From Clostridia bacterium (GTDB lineage Bacteria > Bacillota > Sulfobacillia > JAJZYS01 > JAJYTV01), in the NCBI GenBank assembly GCA_027420455.1, contig DAIBJA010000036.1, forward strand, positions 1 through 57,527: a stretch of 57,527 bases of DNA. The letters run 5' to 3'. Under the pieces are notes generated by a model. The model had not been told where the DNA came from. It ran no database searches and worked only from the letters and a program-made list of their open reading frames with translations. Positions 25,418-36,718 of the stretch are shown here, piece by piece (position 1 is the first letter of the stretch; each line of letters begins with the position of its first letter). A program made the position numbers and the translations under genes.

Positions 25418-26299
25418 ATGCCGACAGGAAGGCTCTTGACGGCCATGGCCACGCCATTCGACCAGGATCTCGCCGTGGATCTCCGTAAGGTGAAGACCCT
25501 GGCCCTGCAGCTTGTGGAAGACGCGTCGGACGGCATCGTCGTGGCCGGTACGACCGGCGAGTCGCCAACCCTGAGCGAACGTGAGAAGCTCGATCTCTTC
25601 ACGGCGGTCGTGGATGCGGTCGGCGACAGGGCAGACGTCTGGGCGAACACCGGCAACTATGACACGCGAACATCGATCGCGCTCAGCCGCGAGGCCGAGA
25701 AGCTGGGCGTCCATGGGGTCATGCTGGTGGTCCCCTATTACAACAGGCCGCCGCAGGAAGGGCTTTACCACCACTTCCGCGCCATCGCCGAGGCGATCGA
25801 GGTGCCGGCGATGCTCTATAATGTGCCGTCGCGCACGGGACAGAACATGACGGCCGATACGGTGCTCCGCCTTCAGGCGGACTGCCCGAACATCGTGGCC
25901 GTCAAGGAGGCGTCGGGCAACTTCGAGCAGGCGGCCGAGATCGTCAAGGGTTCGCGCCAGGACTTTGCGCTCTACTCCGGTGACGACAAGGCGACACTGC
26001 CGCTCCTCTCCATCGGCGGCATGGGTGTGGTGTCGGTGGCGTCGCACCTCGTTGGCGCACGCATCCGGCGCATGATGGATGCATACCTCACAGGCCAGGT
26101 GCGGGTGGCACAGGAACTGCACCTTTCGCTCCTGCCGCTCTTCACCGGGCTCTTCGTCACGTCGAGCCCAATCCCGCTCAAGTGGGCTATGAAGGCGGTG
26201 GGACGCGACATCGGCGGCGTCAGGCCGCCTCTTGGCCCTCCGAGTGCATCCGAGGAGGCGTTCCTGCACAGCCTTCTCCATGATCAGGGCCTCAGGTGA
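25418..26299 (+). CDS. dapA: 4-hydroxy-tetrahydrodipicolinate synthase
   Basis: 293 residues of the class I aldolase fold. It condenses pyruvate with aspartate semialdehyde, the first committed step to lysine, diaminopimelate and dipicolinate. The Schiff-base Lys163 is in NIVAVKEASGN; Tyr134 in AMLYNVPSRTG; the GTTGESPTL loop is near residue 44. ATG start with GGAAGGAGG seven bases upstream, about 25 bases after the aspartokinase. Confidence 0.96.
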   Translation: MPTGRLLTAMATPFDQDLAVDLRKVKTLALQLVEDASDGIVVAGTTGESPTLSEREKLDLFTAVVDAVGDRADVWANTGNYDTRTSIALSREAEKLGVHGVMLVVPYYNRPPQEGLYHHFRAIAEAIEVPAMLYNVPSRTGQNMTADTVLRLQADCPNIVAVKEASGNFEQAAEIVKGSRQDFALYSGDDKATLPLLSIGGMGVVSVASHLVGARIRRMMDAYLTGQVRVAQELHLSLLPLFTGLFVTSSPIPLKWAMKAVGRDIGGVRPPLGPPSASEEAFLHSLLHDQGLR

Positions 26300-26320
26300 T
26301 AGCCGACGCGGCAGGTTCGG

Positions 26321-26349
26321 TTGCGGCGGTTGGGTCCAGCGGCTATACT
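26321..26349 (+). promoter_or_regulatory. Candidate promoter of the RNase J gene
   Basis: TTGCGG and TATACT separated by 17 bases, good matches to the sigma-A boxes in otherwise GC-rich DNA, about 190 bases upstream of the RNase J start. Confidence 0.5.
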
Positions 26350-26538
26350 GAATCCCAGATACTTGTGTACGGACCTGCGCTGAGGGCATGCGAAGCTGCC
26401 GCGGGGTCGCCAGGACGTCGGGCGACAAGCCGGGGCAGCGGGGCGCTGATGTGCGCCCTTGTTTGCCATAGGCGCTTGCATTGACCGCGCTCGCGGGAGC
26501 GCGCGTCCAGGCCTGCGCACGTGGGAGGTAAAATCAGT

Positions 26539-28242
<1,704 letters not shown>

Positions 28243-28244
28243 GC

Positions 28245-29114
28245 ATGTCCCGTCGTGCGCAGGCCGGCCTAGCCGTCCTGTTCGCGAACCTGGTCTGGTC
28301 CACCACCTATCCTGTCTCGCAACTCGCGCTGTCGATCGGCGCAGGACGCCTTGCCGCCCTGCGCTTCCTCATTTCCGGCGTCATCGCCCTGCCGCTGCTC
28401 TGGGGACAGAGCCTGCCGCGTGGACGCATGCTCCTGGCGGCGGTCGGGCTCGGCCTGCTGGGCTTCAGCGTCGCCTTTTTGCTGCAAATTGAGGGCATCC
28501 GCCTTGCCGGGGCGTCGCTTGCCGCCATCTCGATTGCCCTCGAGCCTCTGGCCACGGTGATCGTCGCGCGGCTCTGGCTCAAGGAGCCTCTGCCGCGTCT
28601 CGCGCCTGTTGGCTTCCTCGTCGCCACGGTAGGCACATGGCTCCTGGCGGGGGCTCCGCGGCCGGGCCACGACGCGAATCTCCCGGGTATTCTCCTGCTC
28701 GTCGCAGCGGCGGCGTGCTTCGGCTTCTACAATGTGTTTTCGAAGCCCGTCACGGAACAGGTGGGCGAGCTGCCCTTGACCGTCATCGGTGCCCTCGCGG
28801 CCGGCGTCGCATTCCTGCCGTGGCTTTGGTTCGGCCCTCCGGTCGTCAGCATGCCGCGCGCTGATGTGCTTTGGGCGGTCTATCTGGCCGTGGGGCCGAC
28901 CCTTCTGGGCTACTTTCTCTGGTTCTACGCGGTGCGGCGCGCCGAAGTCGGATTCGCGGCGCTCTTTCTCTATGTCCAGCCGGTCGTGGGGGCGCTGCTC
29001 AGCTGGCTTTGGCTTGGCCAGGGATTGACGCCGCTCGAGATCGTCGGCGGCGTCGCCGTGCTCGCGGCGGTCTATCTCGGCGTGCGGCCGGAGCGTGTCA
29101 TCGAACGCACGTGA
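28245..29114 (+). CDS. EamA-family (DMT) transporter
   Basis: 289 residues with about ten membrane helices in two EamA repeats: VLFANLVWSTTYPVSQLAL begins the first and LLLVAAAACFGFYNVFSKPV the second. Members export amino acids and other metabolites. It begins three bases after the RNase J stop, so it is co-transcribed. It is an insertion relative to the Bacillus order, where tepA follows RNase J directly. The substrate is unknown; an amino acid of the local pathway is possible. Confidence 0.9.
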   Translation: MSRRAQAGLAVLFANLVWSTTYPVSQLALSIGAGRLAALRFLISGVIALPLLWGQSLPRGRMLLAAVGLGLLGFSVAFLLQIEGIRLAGASLAAISIALEPLATVIVARLWLKEPLPRLAPVGFLVATVGTWLLAGAPRPGHDANLPGILLLVAAAACFGFYNVFSKPVTEQVGELPLTVIGALAAGVAFLPWLWFGPPVVSMPRADVLWAVYLAVGPTLLGYFLWFYAVRRAEVGFAALFLYVQPVVGALLSWLWLGQGLTPLEIVGGVAVLAAVYLGVRPERVIERT

Positions 29115-29155
29115 AGCGCGTGCGGGCATGCTAGTGGGCGAGGAGGAACGCCCAG

Positions 29156-29977
29156 GTGACGAAGCCCGCCGAGGACTCCGAGGAGGCCAAAGAGGCCGCG
29201 CGTGCCCAAGACAACATTACGTCGCTGGGCACGTCCGACGTGCCCAGGGCCCGCAGTCCGATCCACTGCCTGACGGTGATCGGCCAGGTGGAGGGGCATA
29301 TCCTTCTGCCGAGCCAGAACAAGACGACGAAGTACGAGCACGTGATCCCGCAACTCGTGGCCATCGAGGAGGATCCTGACGTCAAGGGACTTCTCATTGT
29401 GCTGAATACGGTGGGCGGCGACGTCGAGGCAGGGCTCGCCATCGCCGAGCTGATCGCCGGGCTCAGCAAGCCTACGGTGAGCCTGGTGCTTGGCGGCGGA
29501 CACTCGATCGGCGTGCCGATCGCCGTCGCTGCGGACTGCGCCTACATCGCGCCGACGGCGACGATGACCGTGCACCCACTGCGACTGAACGGCCAGGTGA
29601 TCGGCGTACCGCAGACGTACGAGTACATCGATCGCATGCAGGACCGCGTCATCCGCTTCATCGCGCGTCATTCGCGAATCGGCGAGGCGCACCTCAAGGA
29701 GCTCATGCTGCGCACAGGGGAATTGGCGCGCGATGTGGGCACGGTGCTCGTAGGCCAGGAGGCTGTTCGCGAGGGCATCATCGACCGGGTGGGCACCCTG
29801 CAGGATGCCATGGCGGAGGTGGGGCGCCGCATCCGCGAGCGAGAGACAGGGGGTGGGACAATTGATGTGGACGATCGTGGCTCCGGAGATCATCTGGCAG
29901 CAGCTGTCGGAGGAGAGCGTGAGGGTGCGTACGCACCAGCAGGGCTTCGTCGTCGTCCGCGCAAGTCGCGATGGTGA
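29156..29977 (+). CDS. tepA: ClpP-like serine protease TepA
   Basis: 273 residues, the Bacillus translocation-enhancing protein family, a ClpP-fold protease on the cytoplasmic side. Conserved parts are [36 protein letters not shown] and [20 protein letters not shown], with the nucleophile Ser in GGHSIG, and [14 protein letters not shown] start with GAGGAGG upstream. The last 45 residues overlap the ylzJ-like gene and look less conserved. The tepA-ylzJ pair is a hallmark of Bacillota. Confidence 0.92.
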   Translation: MTKPAEDSEEAKEAARAQDNITSLGTSDVPRARSPIHCLTVIGQVEGHILLPSQNKTTKYEHVIPQLVAIEEDPDVKGLLIVLNTVGGDVEAGLAIAELIAGLSKPTVSLVLGGGHSIGVPIAVAADCAYIAPTATMTVHPLRLNGQVIGVPQTYEYIDRMQDRVIRFIARHSRIGEAHLKELMLRTGELARDVGTVLVGQEAVREGIIDRVGTLQDAMAEVGRRIRERETGGGTIDVDDRGSGDHLAAAVGGEREGAYAPAGLRRRPRKSRW

Positions 29978-30065
29978 CGAGGTGCTGGAACGCCTGATCG
30001 CGACCGATCCCCAACTCTACCTCGATCCCGCGCTTCAGCCGGGGGGGCCGCCGCCAGGCCCCTGA
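29865..30065 (+). CDS. ylzJ: YlzJ-like protein
   Basis: 66 residues. It begins [13 protein letters not shown], matching the short YlzJ family found after tepA in Bacillus and relatives, and ends in a Pro/Gly tail. The start is taken as ATG 29865 (TTG 29862 is possible); GGGGGTGGG lies eight bases upstream. The gene overlaps the end of tepA. Function unknown. Confidence 0.8.
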   Translation: MWTIVAPEIIWQQLSEESVRVRTHQQGFVVVRASRDGDEVLERLIATDPQLYLDPALQPGGPPPGP

Positions 30066-30122
30066 CCGGGAGGAAAGGGACCGCCGGCGCCAGAAACTCC
30101 TCCTGAGAGGGAGGCCGAAGCG

Positions 30123-31007
30123 TTGCTCGACGTGCACCATTTCTCTGTGCCCCTTTCCGACGGTCGGGAACTCGAGGTCTTCGAGGCCGGCGAGCGGGAT
30201 TGGCCGCTCGTGCTGATCCACAATGGTACGCCCACCGGCGGCGGTCTATTGACGATGCATATCGTCGACGCTGAAGCCCGTCACCTGCGCCTTGCGAGCT
30301 ACAGCCGTCCAGGCTACGGCGGATCGACCAGGTTGCCGGGGCGCAGCGTCGCCCAGGCTGCAGCTGACGCCCTATCGATCGCCGACCATCTCGGCGCCGA
30401 GCGCTTCGCCACGTGGGGCATTTCAGGCGGCGGACCGCACGCCCTGGCCTGTGCCGCCCTTCTGCCCGACCGCGTCGTCGCGGCTGCATCGCTGGCCGCC
30501 GTCGCGCCCCATGAGCTGCTCGAGAACGATTTCCTCGTGGGCATGGGCCAGGAGAACATCGATGAGTTCTCCGCGGCCCTGGCTGGCGAGACAGCCCTGA
30601 CAGCCCACATCGCGGCAGCGAACGAGGGGATGCGCGAAGCCGGCGTCGCGGAGGCGGTCGAGGCCATGCGCTCGCTCTTGAGCCCCGAGGATCTTGCGGT
30701 CTTCACGGGGGAGTTCGGGCAAGAGCTGGTGCAGACGATGCGAGATGGACTCGCACCCGGCTTCTACGGCTGGCTGGATGACGACCTCGCCTTCGTGCGT
30801 CCCTGGGGGTTTGACCTGCAGGACATCCGGGTACCGCTGCAGATCTGGCAGGGCAGGCGCGATCTCATGGTGCCGTACGAGCACGGGCGACGCATCGCGC
30901 AGGCTCTGCCCGATGCGCAGCGCCACCTCTCGGAGGTGGACGGGCATCTGACGCTCTACGCCCGCCGCGTGCCAGAGGTGCACGCCTGGATCGCGCAGCA
31001 CTTCTGA
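30123..31007 (+). CDS. Alpha/beta hydrolase
   Basis: 294 residues. The oxyanion region is LVLIHNGTPTGGG, the nucleophile Ser101 lies in TWGISGGGPHAL, and the catalytic Asp and His are likely in GRRDLMVPYEHG and VDGHLTLYA. TTG start with GGGAGG eight bases upstream, about 60 bases after ylzJ and so possibly the end of that operon. In Bacillus spoIIIE follows at this point; it is absent here. The substrate cannot be inferred. Confidence 0.88.
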   Translation: MLDVHHFSVPLSDGRELEVFEAGERDWPLVLIHNGTPTGGGLLTMHIVDAEARHLRLASYSRPGYGGSTRLPGRSVAQAAADALSIADHLGAERFATWGISGGGPHALACAALLPDRVVAAASLAAVAPHELLENDFLVGMGQENIDEFSAALAGETALTAHIAAANEGMREAGVAEAVEAMRSLLSPEDLAVFTGEFGQELVQTMRDGLAPGFYGWLDDDLAFVRPWGFDLQDIRVPLQIWQGRRDLMVPYEHGRRIAQALPDAQRHLSEVDGHLTLYARRVPEVHAWIAQHF

Positions 31008-31044
31008 TCGCTCAGTTCTTGTGATGTATGGGAAGCAGGGAGGA

Positions 31045-31593
31045 TCATAGAGAGGTAAGGTCTGCCCACCCATAACCCAGTTCGTCCAGCTCAGTTCCAC
31101 CTATTTCGGTGGTCTTATGGTTGACGAGTCGCCCACCCAGCGCTTCGTAGAAATGGCGAGACCCGTTGGCTGCGAGGACCCAAACGAGCATCGATTTGAA
31201 CCCGCCGGCGCGAAGGTCCGCAGCTAAAGCTCGGACCAGGCCGCTGCCCAAGCGCTGACCCTGGTGACCGGCGAGAACATAGATCGCGTACAATTCGCTG
31301 TCGAATGACGAAGTCTTGCCTCCACTACGTATGGCGCCGCCAACAACAAAGCCCACGATACGTCCATCAGACTCGGCGACATGGACGAACTTTTGCTCTC
31401 CCGAAGAAAGAGTGCCCTCATTCGCCAAGATGCCGCGCCATCGCTGCTCACGCGAGTCATATGATAAAGAATCCAAGTACGGTTGCGGAACGATGCCTCG
31501 GTACGTTGTTCGCCATGTGTCAACTAGGACTTCGGCAATGCCACGGGCATCCTGCAGTAGACCGCGACGAACCAGCGCTGTATTTATGTCCAT
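31045..31593 (-). CDS. GNAT-family N-acetyltransferase
   Basis: 182 residues. The acetyl-CoA binding motif A is LYAIYVLAGHQGQRLGSGLVRALAADL and motif B is VLAANGSRHFYEALGGRLV. The N-terminal DARGIAEVLVDTWRTTYRGIVP is typical of the family. The GGGGG before the ATG has no spacer, so the start may be slightly different. Its GC content looks lower than the neighbours' and it opposes them, which suggests acquisition. Such enzymes often acetylate small amines or antibiotics; no target is evident. Confidence 0.88.
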   Translation of the reverse strand: MDINTALVRRGLLQDARGIAEVLVDTWRTTYRGIVPQPYLDSLSYDSREQRWRGILANEGTLSSGEQKFVHVAESDGRIVGFVVGGAIRSGGKTSSFDSELYAIYVLAGHQGQRLGSGLVRALAADLRAGGFKSMLVWVLAANGSRHFYEALGGRLVNHKTTEIGGTELDELGYGWADLTSL

Positions 31594-31757
31594 CCCCCGG
31601 AGCCAAAAATACGCCAGATCGTTTCAAGACTCAAGGTTCTAGCCCTACACATCGCCTGAACAGGGACTTTCGGATCCGTGCATCGAGTCTCCCTGGCAGG
31701 AACCGCGCCCGGCCAGGACGAAGGCGCAGCTGTTCCAACGCAGGGAGGCGTTTTTGC

Positions 31758-33743
31758 GTGCCAAAGGGGCCTGTGACCGCCCGGGACATCTTGCGCATCC
31801 GCCTTGGCTCCAACGTGGAGATCGCTCCGGACGGGGAGCTTGTCGTCTTCGAAGAGGTCCGCCAGGACGAGGAGAGCAACGAGACCCGCAGCCGCATCCG
31901 GGGACTGAGGCCGGGCCAGGAGCCTCGGGACCTCACGTCGGGAGAACGTGACCGTCAGCCGCACTTCTCTCCGGACGGCTCGCGACTGGCCTTCCTGCGC
32001 AAGGGCCGGCAGGAGCCGCAGATCTGGATCCTGCCGATGGCCGGCGGCGAGGCGTGGCAGCTGACCTCGGTGGCCGGCGGCGTATCCGAATTCTGCTGGT
32101 CGCCCGACGGGGACGTTATCGCCTTTACGACGCCGCTCGGCCCTGAGGGCATCAAGGCCGAGCCCCGCCCGGAGGAGAAGGATCCGCAGAGTCGCTTCAC
32201 GGCCGACGTCAAGGTGATCGAGGAACTTGCGCACAAGCTGGACGGCGAAGGCTACTTCAAGGACCCGCCATGCCTTTGCACGATCGAGGCGCGGCAGGAC
32301 GCGGAGCCGGTCGCGCTCACTGCGCCCCCCTATCGTGTGCATGACGTGGGCTTCGCGGCCGACGGCAGGTCCATCTACTTCCTCTCACGCCGCGGCGAGG
32401 ACTATGACCGGGAGCTCTTCGACCTCCTCCTCTACCGCATCGCGGTCGAGGGAGGCGAGGTGACGGAGATCGCCCCTCCAGGCACGGAGGGATTCGCCGC
32501 AGGCAAGGACCGCCTTGCGATCGCCGTGAGCGATCCCAAGGAGATGGGCTACGACAATGCGAGGCTACTCGTCGCGAATCTCGACGGAGGCCCAAGACAC
32601 TCCCCAGCACCGGACTTCGACCGGACGCTCGGCAACGCTGCGATCACCGACGTGCCGGCCACCGGCTTCACGGGTCTCAGCTGGGCGGAGGGTGACGAGG
32701 CGGTCTATGGCATCTACAGCGACGAGGGCACGTGTCAGCTTGGACTCTTCCACCTCGACGGACGTGTGGAGCCTTTGACCGAGGGACGCCATGTGGTCTA
32801 CGGCTATAGTGTCGCGCGTGAGGGCGGGCGCATCGCGCTGCTCATCTCGAGCCTCGGGGACCCGGGCAATGTCTACCTGCTGGACCAGGGACGCCTCACG
32901 CGCCTCACAGACCTGAACCGGGACTTCTTCGCGGAATTCGAGCTCGCCGAGACCGAGTTCTTCCAGGCGGAGGACGCGGACGGGCACAAGGTCGACACCT
33001 GGGTCGTGCCGCCGCTCACGCCGCCCGGGTCCGGCAAGGCGCCGACGGTCCTGATGATCCACGGCGGACCGATGAGCATGTATGCGCACACGTACTTCTT
33101 CGAGTTCCAGCTGCTCGCGGCACAGGGCTTCGGGGTCGTCTACACGAACCCGCGCGGCAGCCAGGGCTACGGCTTCCAATTCTGTCAGGCCATCCAGCGG
33201 GAGTGGGGCAATCTCGATCTCAAGGACATCTATCTCGGACTCGACGCCGCCATCGCCCGCTATCCCTTCATCGACCCGGACTGCCTCGGAGTAGGCGGAG
33301 GCTCCTACGGCGGCTACATGACGAACTGGATCATCGGTCACACCGATCGCTTCAGAGCCGCCGTCAGCGGACGCTCGGTGGTGGACTGGCGCGCGATGGT
33401 GGGTAGCGGCGACGGCGGCTGGAGCTGGGTGGATCGCGCAGGCGGCGTACCGCCGTGGCGGGATGACAGCTGGTATCGCCAGCAGAGTCCGATCACCTAT
33501 GTCGACCATATCGTCACCCCGCTCCTGATCGAGAACCAGGAGGGCGACCTGCGTTGCCCGATCGAGCAGGGCATGATGCTCTACTCGGCCGTGAAGTGGC
33601 TGGGCAAGGCACCTGTGCGCTTTGTGCGCTACCCCGACGAGTTCCACGGCATGAACCGCAGCGGCAAGCCGTGGCACAGGGTACACCGCCTGGAGGAGAT
33701 CGTGCGCTGGTACCAGCTCTACCTCTGCCCTGAGGGACGCTGA
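31758..33743 (+). CDS. S9-family prolyl-oligopeptidase-like peptidase
   Basis: 661 residues. An N-terminal beta-propeller (about 15-400) has repeats such as PHFSPDGSRLAFLRKG and EFCWSPDGDVIAFTT. A C-terminal alpha/beta hydrolase domain (about 415-661) has the nucleophile Ser516 in GGGSYGGYM and His630 in DEFHGMNRSG. It cleaves short peptides or acylaminoacyl peptides in the cytoplasm; no signal peptide is seen. The track ORF starts 151 codons too early; GTG 31758 has GGGAGG nine bases upstream and gives a normal N-terminus (ARDILRIRLGSNVEIAPDG). It fits the peptide-degrading theme of the window. Confidence 0.93.
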   Translation: MPKGPVTARDILRIRLGSNVEIAPDGELVVFEEVRQDEESNETRSRIRGLRPGQEPRDLTSGERDRQPHFSPDGSRLAFLRKGRQEPQIWILPMAGGEAWQLTSVAGGVSEFCWSPDGDVIAFTTPLGPEGIKAEPRPEEKDPQSRFTADVKVIEELAHKLDGEGYFKDPPCLCTIEARQDAEPVALTAPPYRVHDVGFAADGRSIYFLSRRGEDYDRELFDLLLYRIAVEGGEVTEIAPPGTEGFAAGKDRLAIAVSDPKEMGYDNARLLVANLDGGPRHSPAPDFDRTLGNAAITDVPATGFTGLSWAEGDEAVYGIYSDEGTCQLGLFHLDGRVEPLTEGRHVVYGYSVAREGGRIALLISSLGDPGNVYLLDQGRLTRLTDLNRDFFAEFELAETEFFQAEDADGHKVDTWVVPPLTPPGSGKAPTVLMIHGGPMSMYAHTYFFEFQLLAAQGFGVVYTNPRGSQGYGFQFCQAIQREWGNLDLKDIYLGLDAAIARYPFIDPDCLGVGGGSYGGYMTNWIIGHTDRFRAAVSGRSVVDWRAMVGSGDGGWSWVDRAGGVPPWRDDSWYRQQSPITYVDHIVTPLLIENQEGDLRCPIEQGMMLYSAVKWLGKAPVRFVRYPDEFHGMNRSGKPWHRVHRLEEIVRWYQLYLCPEGR

Positions 33744-33795
33744 GTTCCGGGTTGTCGAAACCGTAACCTGACCTTCCCAAGCCCATAATGGACTC

Positions 33796-33834
33796 TGGAG
33801 TGACCCCGGTTTAGTGGACAGGTCGGGGGATTGG
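33796..33834. repeat. Possible IS-end fragment
   Basis: A TGACCCCGGTTTAGTGGACA-like stretch resembles the terminal repeats of IS3/IS481-type elements. No transposase is nearby. Very tentative. Confidence 0.2.
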
Positions 33835-33894
33835 CTACGAAGCGCGTGATTGGCGATCAGACATGGTTCATGGCATAGAGGCGATGCTCGTGCG

Positions 33895-36501
33895 TCAGGC
33901 CGTGCGCGCTGCCGGATCGAGCCTCCGCAGAAGGGCGATGGGCGTCTGCTCGTGCCCCTGGCCAAGCGGATTGTCGTAGAGCAGCTGGCGGACGAGTTCC
34001 TGGTCTACATCCTCCGTTGCGCCGAGGACGTTCACCGAGATGTCGTTCGCGTCGATGATGGCGACGCCGATTCCTTCACCAAGCGCTTGGGCGAGTTCTC
34101 GCGCGACGCCCTGAGGGTTCAGGGGCGCCAGCTTGGCATGCGTGTTGTAGGGGGGGATCGTGCCGCGCGTCGGACCGTCGATAGCCGATGCCTGCGGGCC
34201 GAGGATGTCGTAGAAGACGCCCTTGCGGCCGAAGACGCGTGCGACAGCCGCGGCCGCCGCTGCAAACAGGATGCGTGCGGCCCCGACCTCCCGCACCGCG
34301 AGTTCCATCGTTTCCGGTATGCCCAGCCCGATGCCGTGCGGCGTCTTGCGGACGAAGCGGGTGAGCAGCCGCGCGAGGGGGCGCGGGCGGATCTCGGCGA
34401 CGGGGTAGGAGCGGCCCTGGCTGATCGCGACGATCTTCTCGCTCACGGCGATGACATCGCCCGGCTTGAGATCGCCCGATATCGCCTCCTGCACGATCGC
34501 CAGGAGGTCGTCGCCCTTTTTGACGAGCGGGGTCTTGACCGGGGCGCGCAGGAAGGCGCGTCCATCCGCCTGCGCGAAGAGGTGGCGGCCCCAGTTCGGC
34601 GTGTACCGAGCGAGCGCCGCCCTGGCGTCATCGCCGCCCGTGGCCGCGAACTGCCGGTCCCCGACCTCCGTGAAGTGTGTGCCTGCGGTGGTGGAGCGGC
34701 CGCCGCCCTCGAAGAAGACGCGAAGCCAAAGCTCCATGTTGATCACCCGCCAGAATAGGAGGCTCGACGGTGAGCGGCCCTGTGCGGCGTCGCGAAAGGC
34801 CCGGGCGACGCGCTCGCCCTGCCAGTATGGCCGGCTTTGGAAGAGCGGCGAGCGGAACAGGCTTTCGAACACGGCCCGGCGCGCGAAGAGCCAGCGCGAC
34901 TCGGGTGTCGTGAAGCCCACTTTCCAGCGCCGTAGGCGGATCTTGTCCGGCAGCAGGCTCTGCATAGACTGGCGCAGGATGATGCGGCTCCAGCCGTCGC
35001 GGATGATCTCTGATTCGGGCAGCCCGAGGATTGCCTCCACGAGTTCCTGGTCGAGGTAGGGCACGCGCGACTCGATCGAGTGGGCCATCGAGTTGCGGTC
35101 CTCGTAGCGCAGGAGAGCAGGCAAGCTGTAGGTGGTGAGGTCCTGCCGCAGCCGCTCCTTGAGGTCGTCGTCGGGCCGGGTGTCCGGGGCTGGCTGGTGG
35201 GCTCGCAGGAAATCCTCGTGCAGCAGGGAGCGGGCAGGGATCGCCCGGCGCCGTTCGCGCAGCGTGCGTCGCACGACCGGCCAGATCACGTCCCGGGCCA
35301 GAGCGGCCTCACGCAGGAACGTGGCGATCTTGCGCTCACGCCACAGCTGGCGGAGGTAGACCATCTGGTAGGGCACGTAGCCTGCAAGAAGCTCGTCGCC
35401 GCCCTGACCGTCCAGAACAACCTTGACCTGATCCTTGGCGATGCGCATCACGCACCACTGGGCGTAAGGGCCCGTGCTGACGACGGGTTCGTCAAGATGC
35501 CACACCATGTCTTCCATCTCGTCGACGAACTGCTTCGAGTTCGGACTCGTGTACGTGGTGTCGGCGCCTGTCCTCTCGATCGCCGTCTCGATGTAGGCCC
35601 GCTCGTCGATGGGATCGCCGTCGAAGACGGCGGAGAAGGTCTTCACGTGGCCGCGCAGCGATGCGGCGTCCGGCAGGTGCTCGCGCAGAAGGTCGGTCAT
35701 CAGGGCGACGATCGTCGTAGAGTCGAGGCCGCCAGAAAGCGCCGCGCCCACAGGCACGTCGCTGATGAGCCGCCGCGCGACCGAGGTCTTGAAGAGATCG
35801 TGGAACGCTTCGGGCGTCATGCCGCCGTCCCGGCGCAGCTGCGGCTGCCAGTAACGCACCGGCTCGCCGATCCGTTCGCCCTCGATTACGAGGTAGCTCG
35901 CGGCGGGCACGTGCCGCACGCCCTGGAAGAACGTCTCCTGGCTGTGGTCGTGCAGGCCCTGCGCAAGGTACTCGTAGACCATGCGGTCGTTCACTGCCCG
36001 CGGCAGGTCGGGGTCTTGCCAGAGCGACTTGATCTCCGATCCGAACAGGACGCGATCGCCAGATTGCGCGTAGTAGAGCGGCTTGATGCCGAAATGGTCG
36101 CGGCAGAGCACGAGCCGGTTCTGACGCTGGTCGGCGATGGCCACAGCCCACATGCCGTTGAGGCGCCGGAAGCAGTCGGTGTCCCACGCGGCATACGCCT
36201 GGAGCAGGACTTCCGTGTCGCTCTCCGTATGGAAGCGCCGACCCATGGCCAGGAGCTCCGCGCGCACTTCGCGGAAGTTGTAGATTTCGCCGTTGTACAC
36301 GATGCGGATCTGCCCATCCTCGGTCTCCATGGGCTGATGCCCGCCCGCGACATCGATGATGCTCAGTCTGCGCATGCCTATGCTCATGCTGGGACTCTCG
36401 CTGATGCCGTGGTCGTCCGGGCCGCGATGCCGGATCGCCGCAGTCATACGCTCGAGCAGCGCGTGATCCGGAGGTCCGAAGAAGCCGGCGATGCCGCACA
36501 C
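33895..36501 (-). CDS. Asparagine synthetase fused to a CofE-like gamma-glutamyl ligase domain
   Basis: 868 residues in one frame. Residues 1 to about 605 are a glutamine-hydrolysing asparagine synthetase: Cys2 (after Met1) as amidase nucleophile, RHRGPDDHG, VYNGEIYNF, then the ATP domain with ALSGGLDSTTIVALM and DGQGGDELLAGYVPY. After a linker, residues about 656-868 match the coenzyme F420-0:L-glutamate ligase (CofE) family: GDVIAVSEKIVAISQGR, then PHGIGLGIPETMELAVREVG and IIDANDISVN. Normal AsnB is about 615 residues, so the extra domain is real and unusual. GTG start with AGGAGGG ten bases upstream. No F420 genes are nearby. The combined role is unknown; an amide or gamma-glutamyl ligation on a shared product is possible. 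Confidence 0.9.
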   Translation of the reverse strand: MCGIAGFFGPPDHALLERMTAAIRHRGPDDHGISESPSMSIGMRRLSIIDVAGGHQPMETEDGQIRIVYNGEIYNFREVRAELLAMGRRFHTESDTEVLLQAYAAWDTDCFRRLNGMWAVAIADQRQNRLVLCRDHFGIKPLYYAQSGDRVLFGSEIKSLWQDPDLPRAVNDRMVYEYLAQGLHDHSQETFFQGVRHVPAASYLVIEGERIGEPVRYWQPQLRRDGGMTPEAFHDLFKTSVARRLISDVPVGAALSGGLDSTTIVALMTDLLREHLPDAASLRGHVKTFSAVFDGDPIDERAYIETAIERTGADTTYTSPNSKQFVDEMEDMVWHLDEPVVSTGPYAQWCVMRIAKDQVKVVLDGQGGDELLAGYVPYQMVYLRQLWRERKIATFLREAALARDVIWPVVRRTLRERRRAIPARSLLHEDFLRAHQPAPDTRPDDDLKERLRQDLTTYSLPALLRYEDRNSMAHSIESRVPYLDQELVEAILGLPESEIIRDGWSRIILRQSMQSLLPDKIRLRRWKVGFTTPESRWLFARRAVFESLFRSPLFQSRPYWQGERVARAFRDAAQGRSPSSLLFWRVINMELWLRVFFEGGGRSTTAGTHFTEVGDRQFAATGGDDARAALARYTPNWGRHLFAQADGRAFLRAPVKTPLVKKGDDLLAIVQEAISGDLKPGDVIAVSEKIVAISQGRSYPVAEIRPRPLARLLTRFVRKTPHGIGLGIPETMELAVREVGAARILFAAAAAAVARVFGRKGVFYDILGPQASAIDGPTRGTIPPYNTHAKLAPLNPQGVARELAQALGEGIGVAIIDANDISVNVLGATEDVDQELVRQLLYDNPLGQGHEQTPIALLRRLDPAARTA

Positions 36502-36718
36502 GGCGAAGAATCCCTCCTAATGCATCCTGCAAGAAGGCAGGTCCCATCCAGGATAGCGCTTACCGGCCCAATGTGCATCCCGTAGCGCCATGGTCGCCCC
36601 GGTTGGACGTCATTCACACGCCGTCGGCTTGAAGGATGCAGAATTGGCCGCTTGCGGCCTTGAGGGATGCAGTGTAGTGTATTGGACGTCCTTTCCGGGT
36701 TGCTGGGGGAGGGAGTTC

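Noticed and set aside
24008-26428. 806-codon minus-strand ORF opposite asd, dapG and dapA
   Set aside because: Shadow of three well-recognised genes; His/Arg-rich composition and no start signal.
31305-31757. N-terminal extension of the S9 peptidase track ORF
   Set aside because: Overlaps the GNAT gene on the other strand and is not protein-like; the good ribosome site is before GTG 31758.
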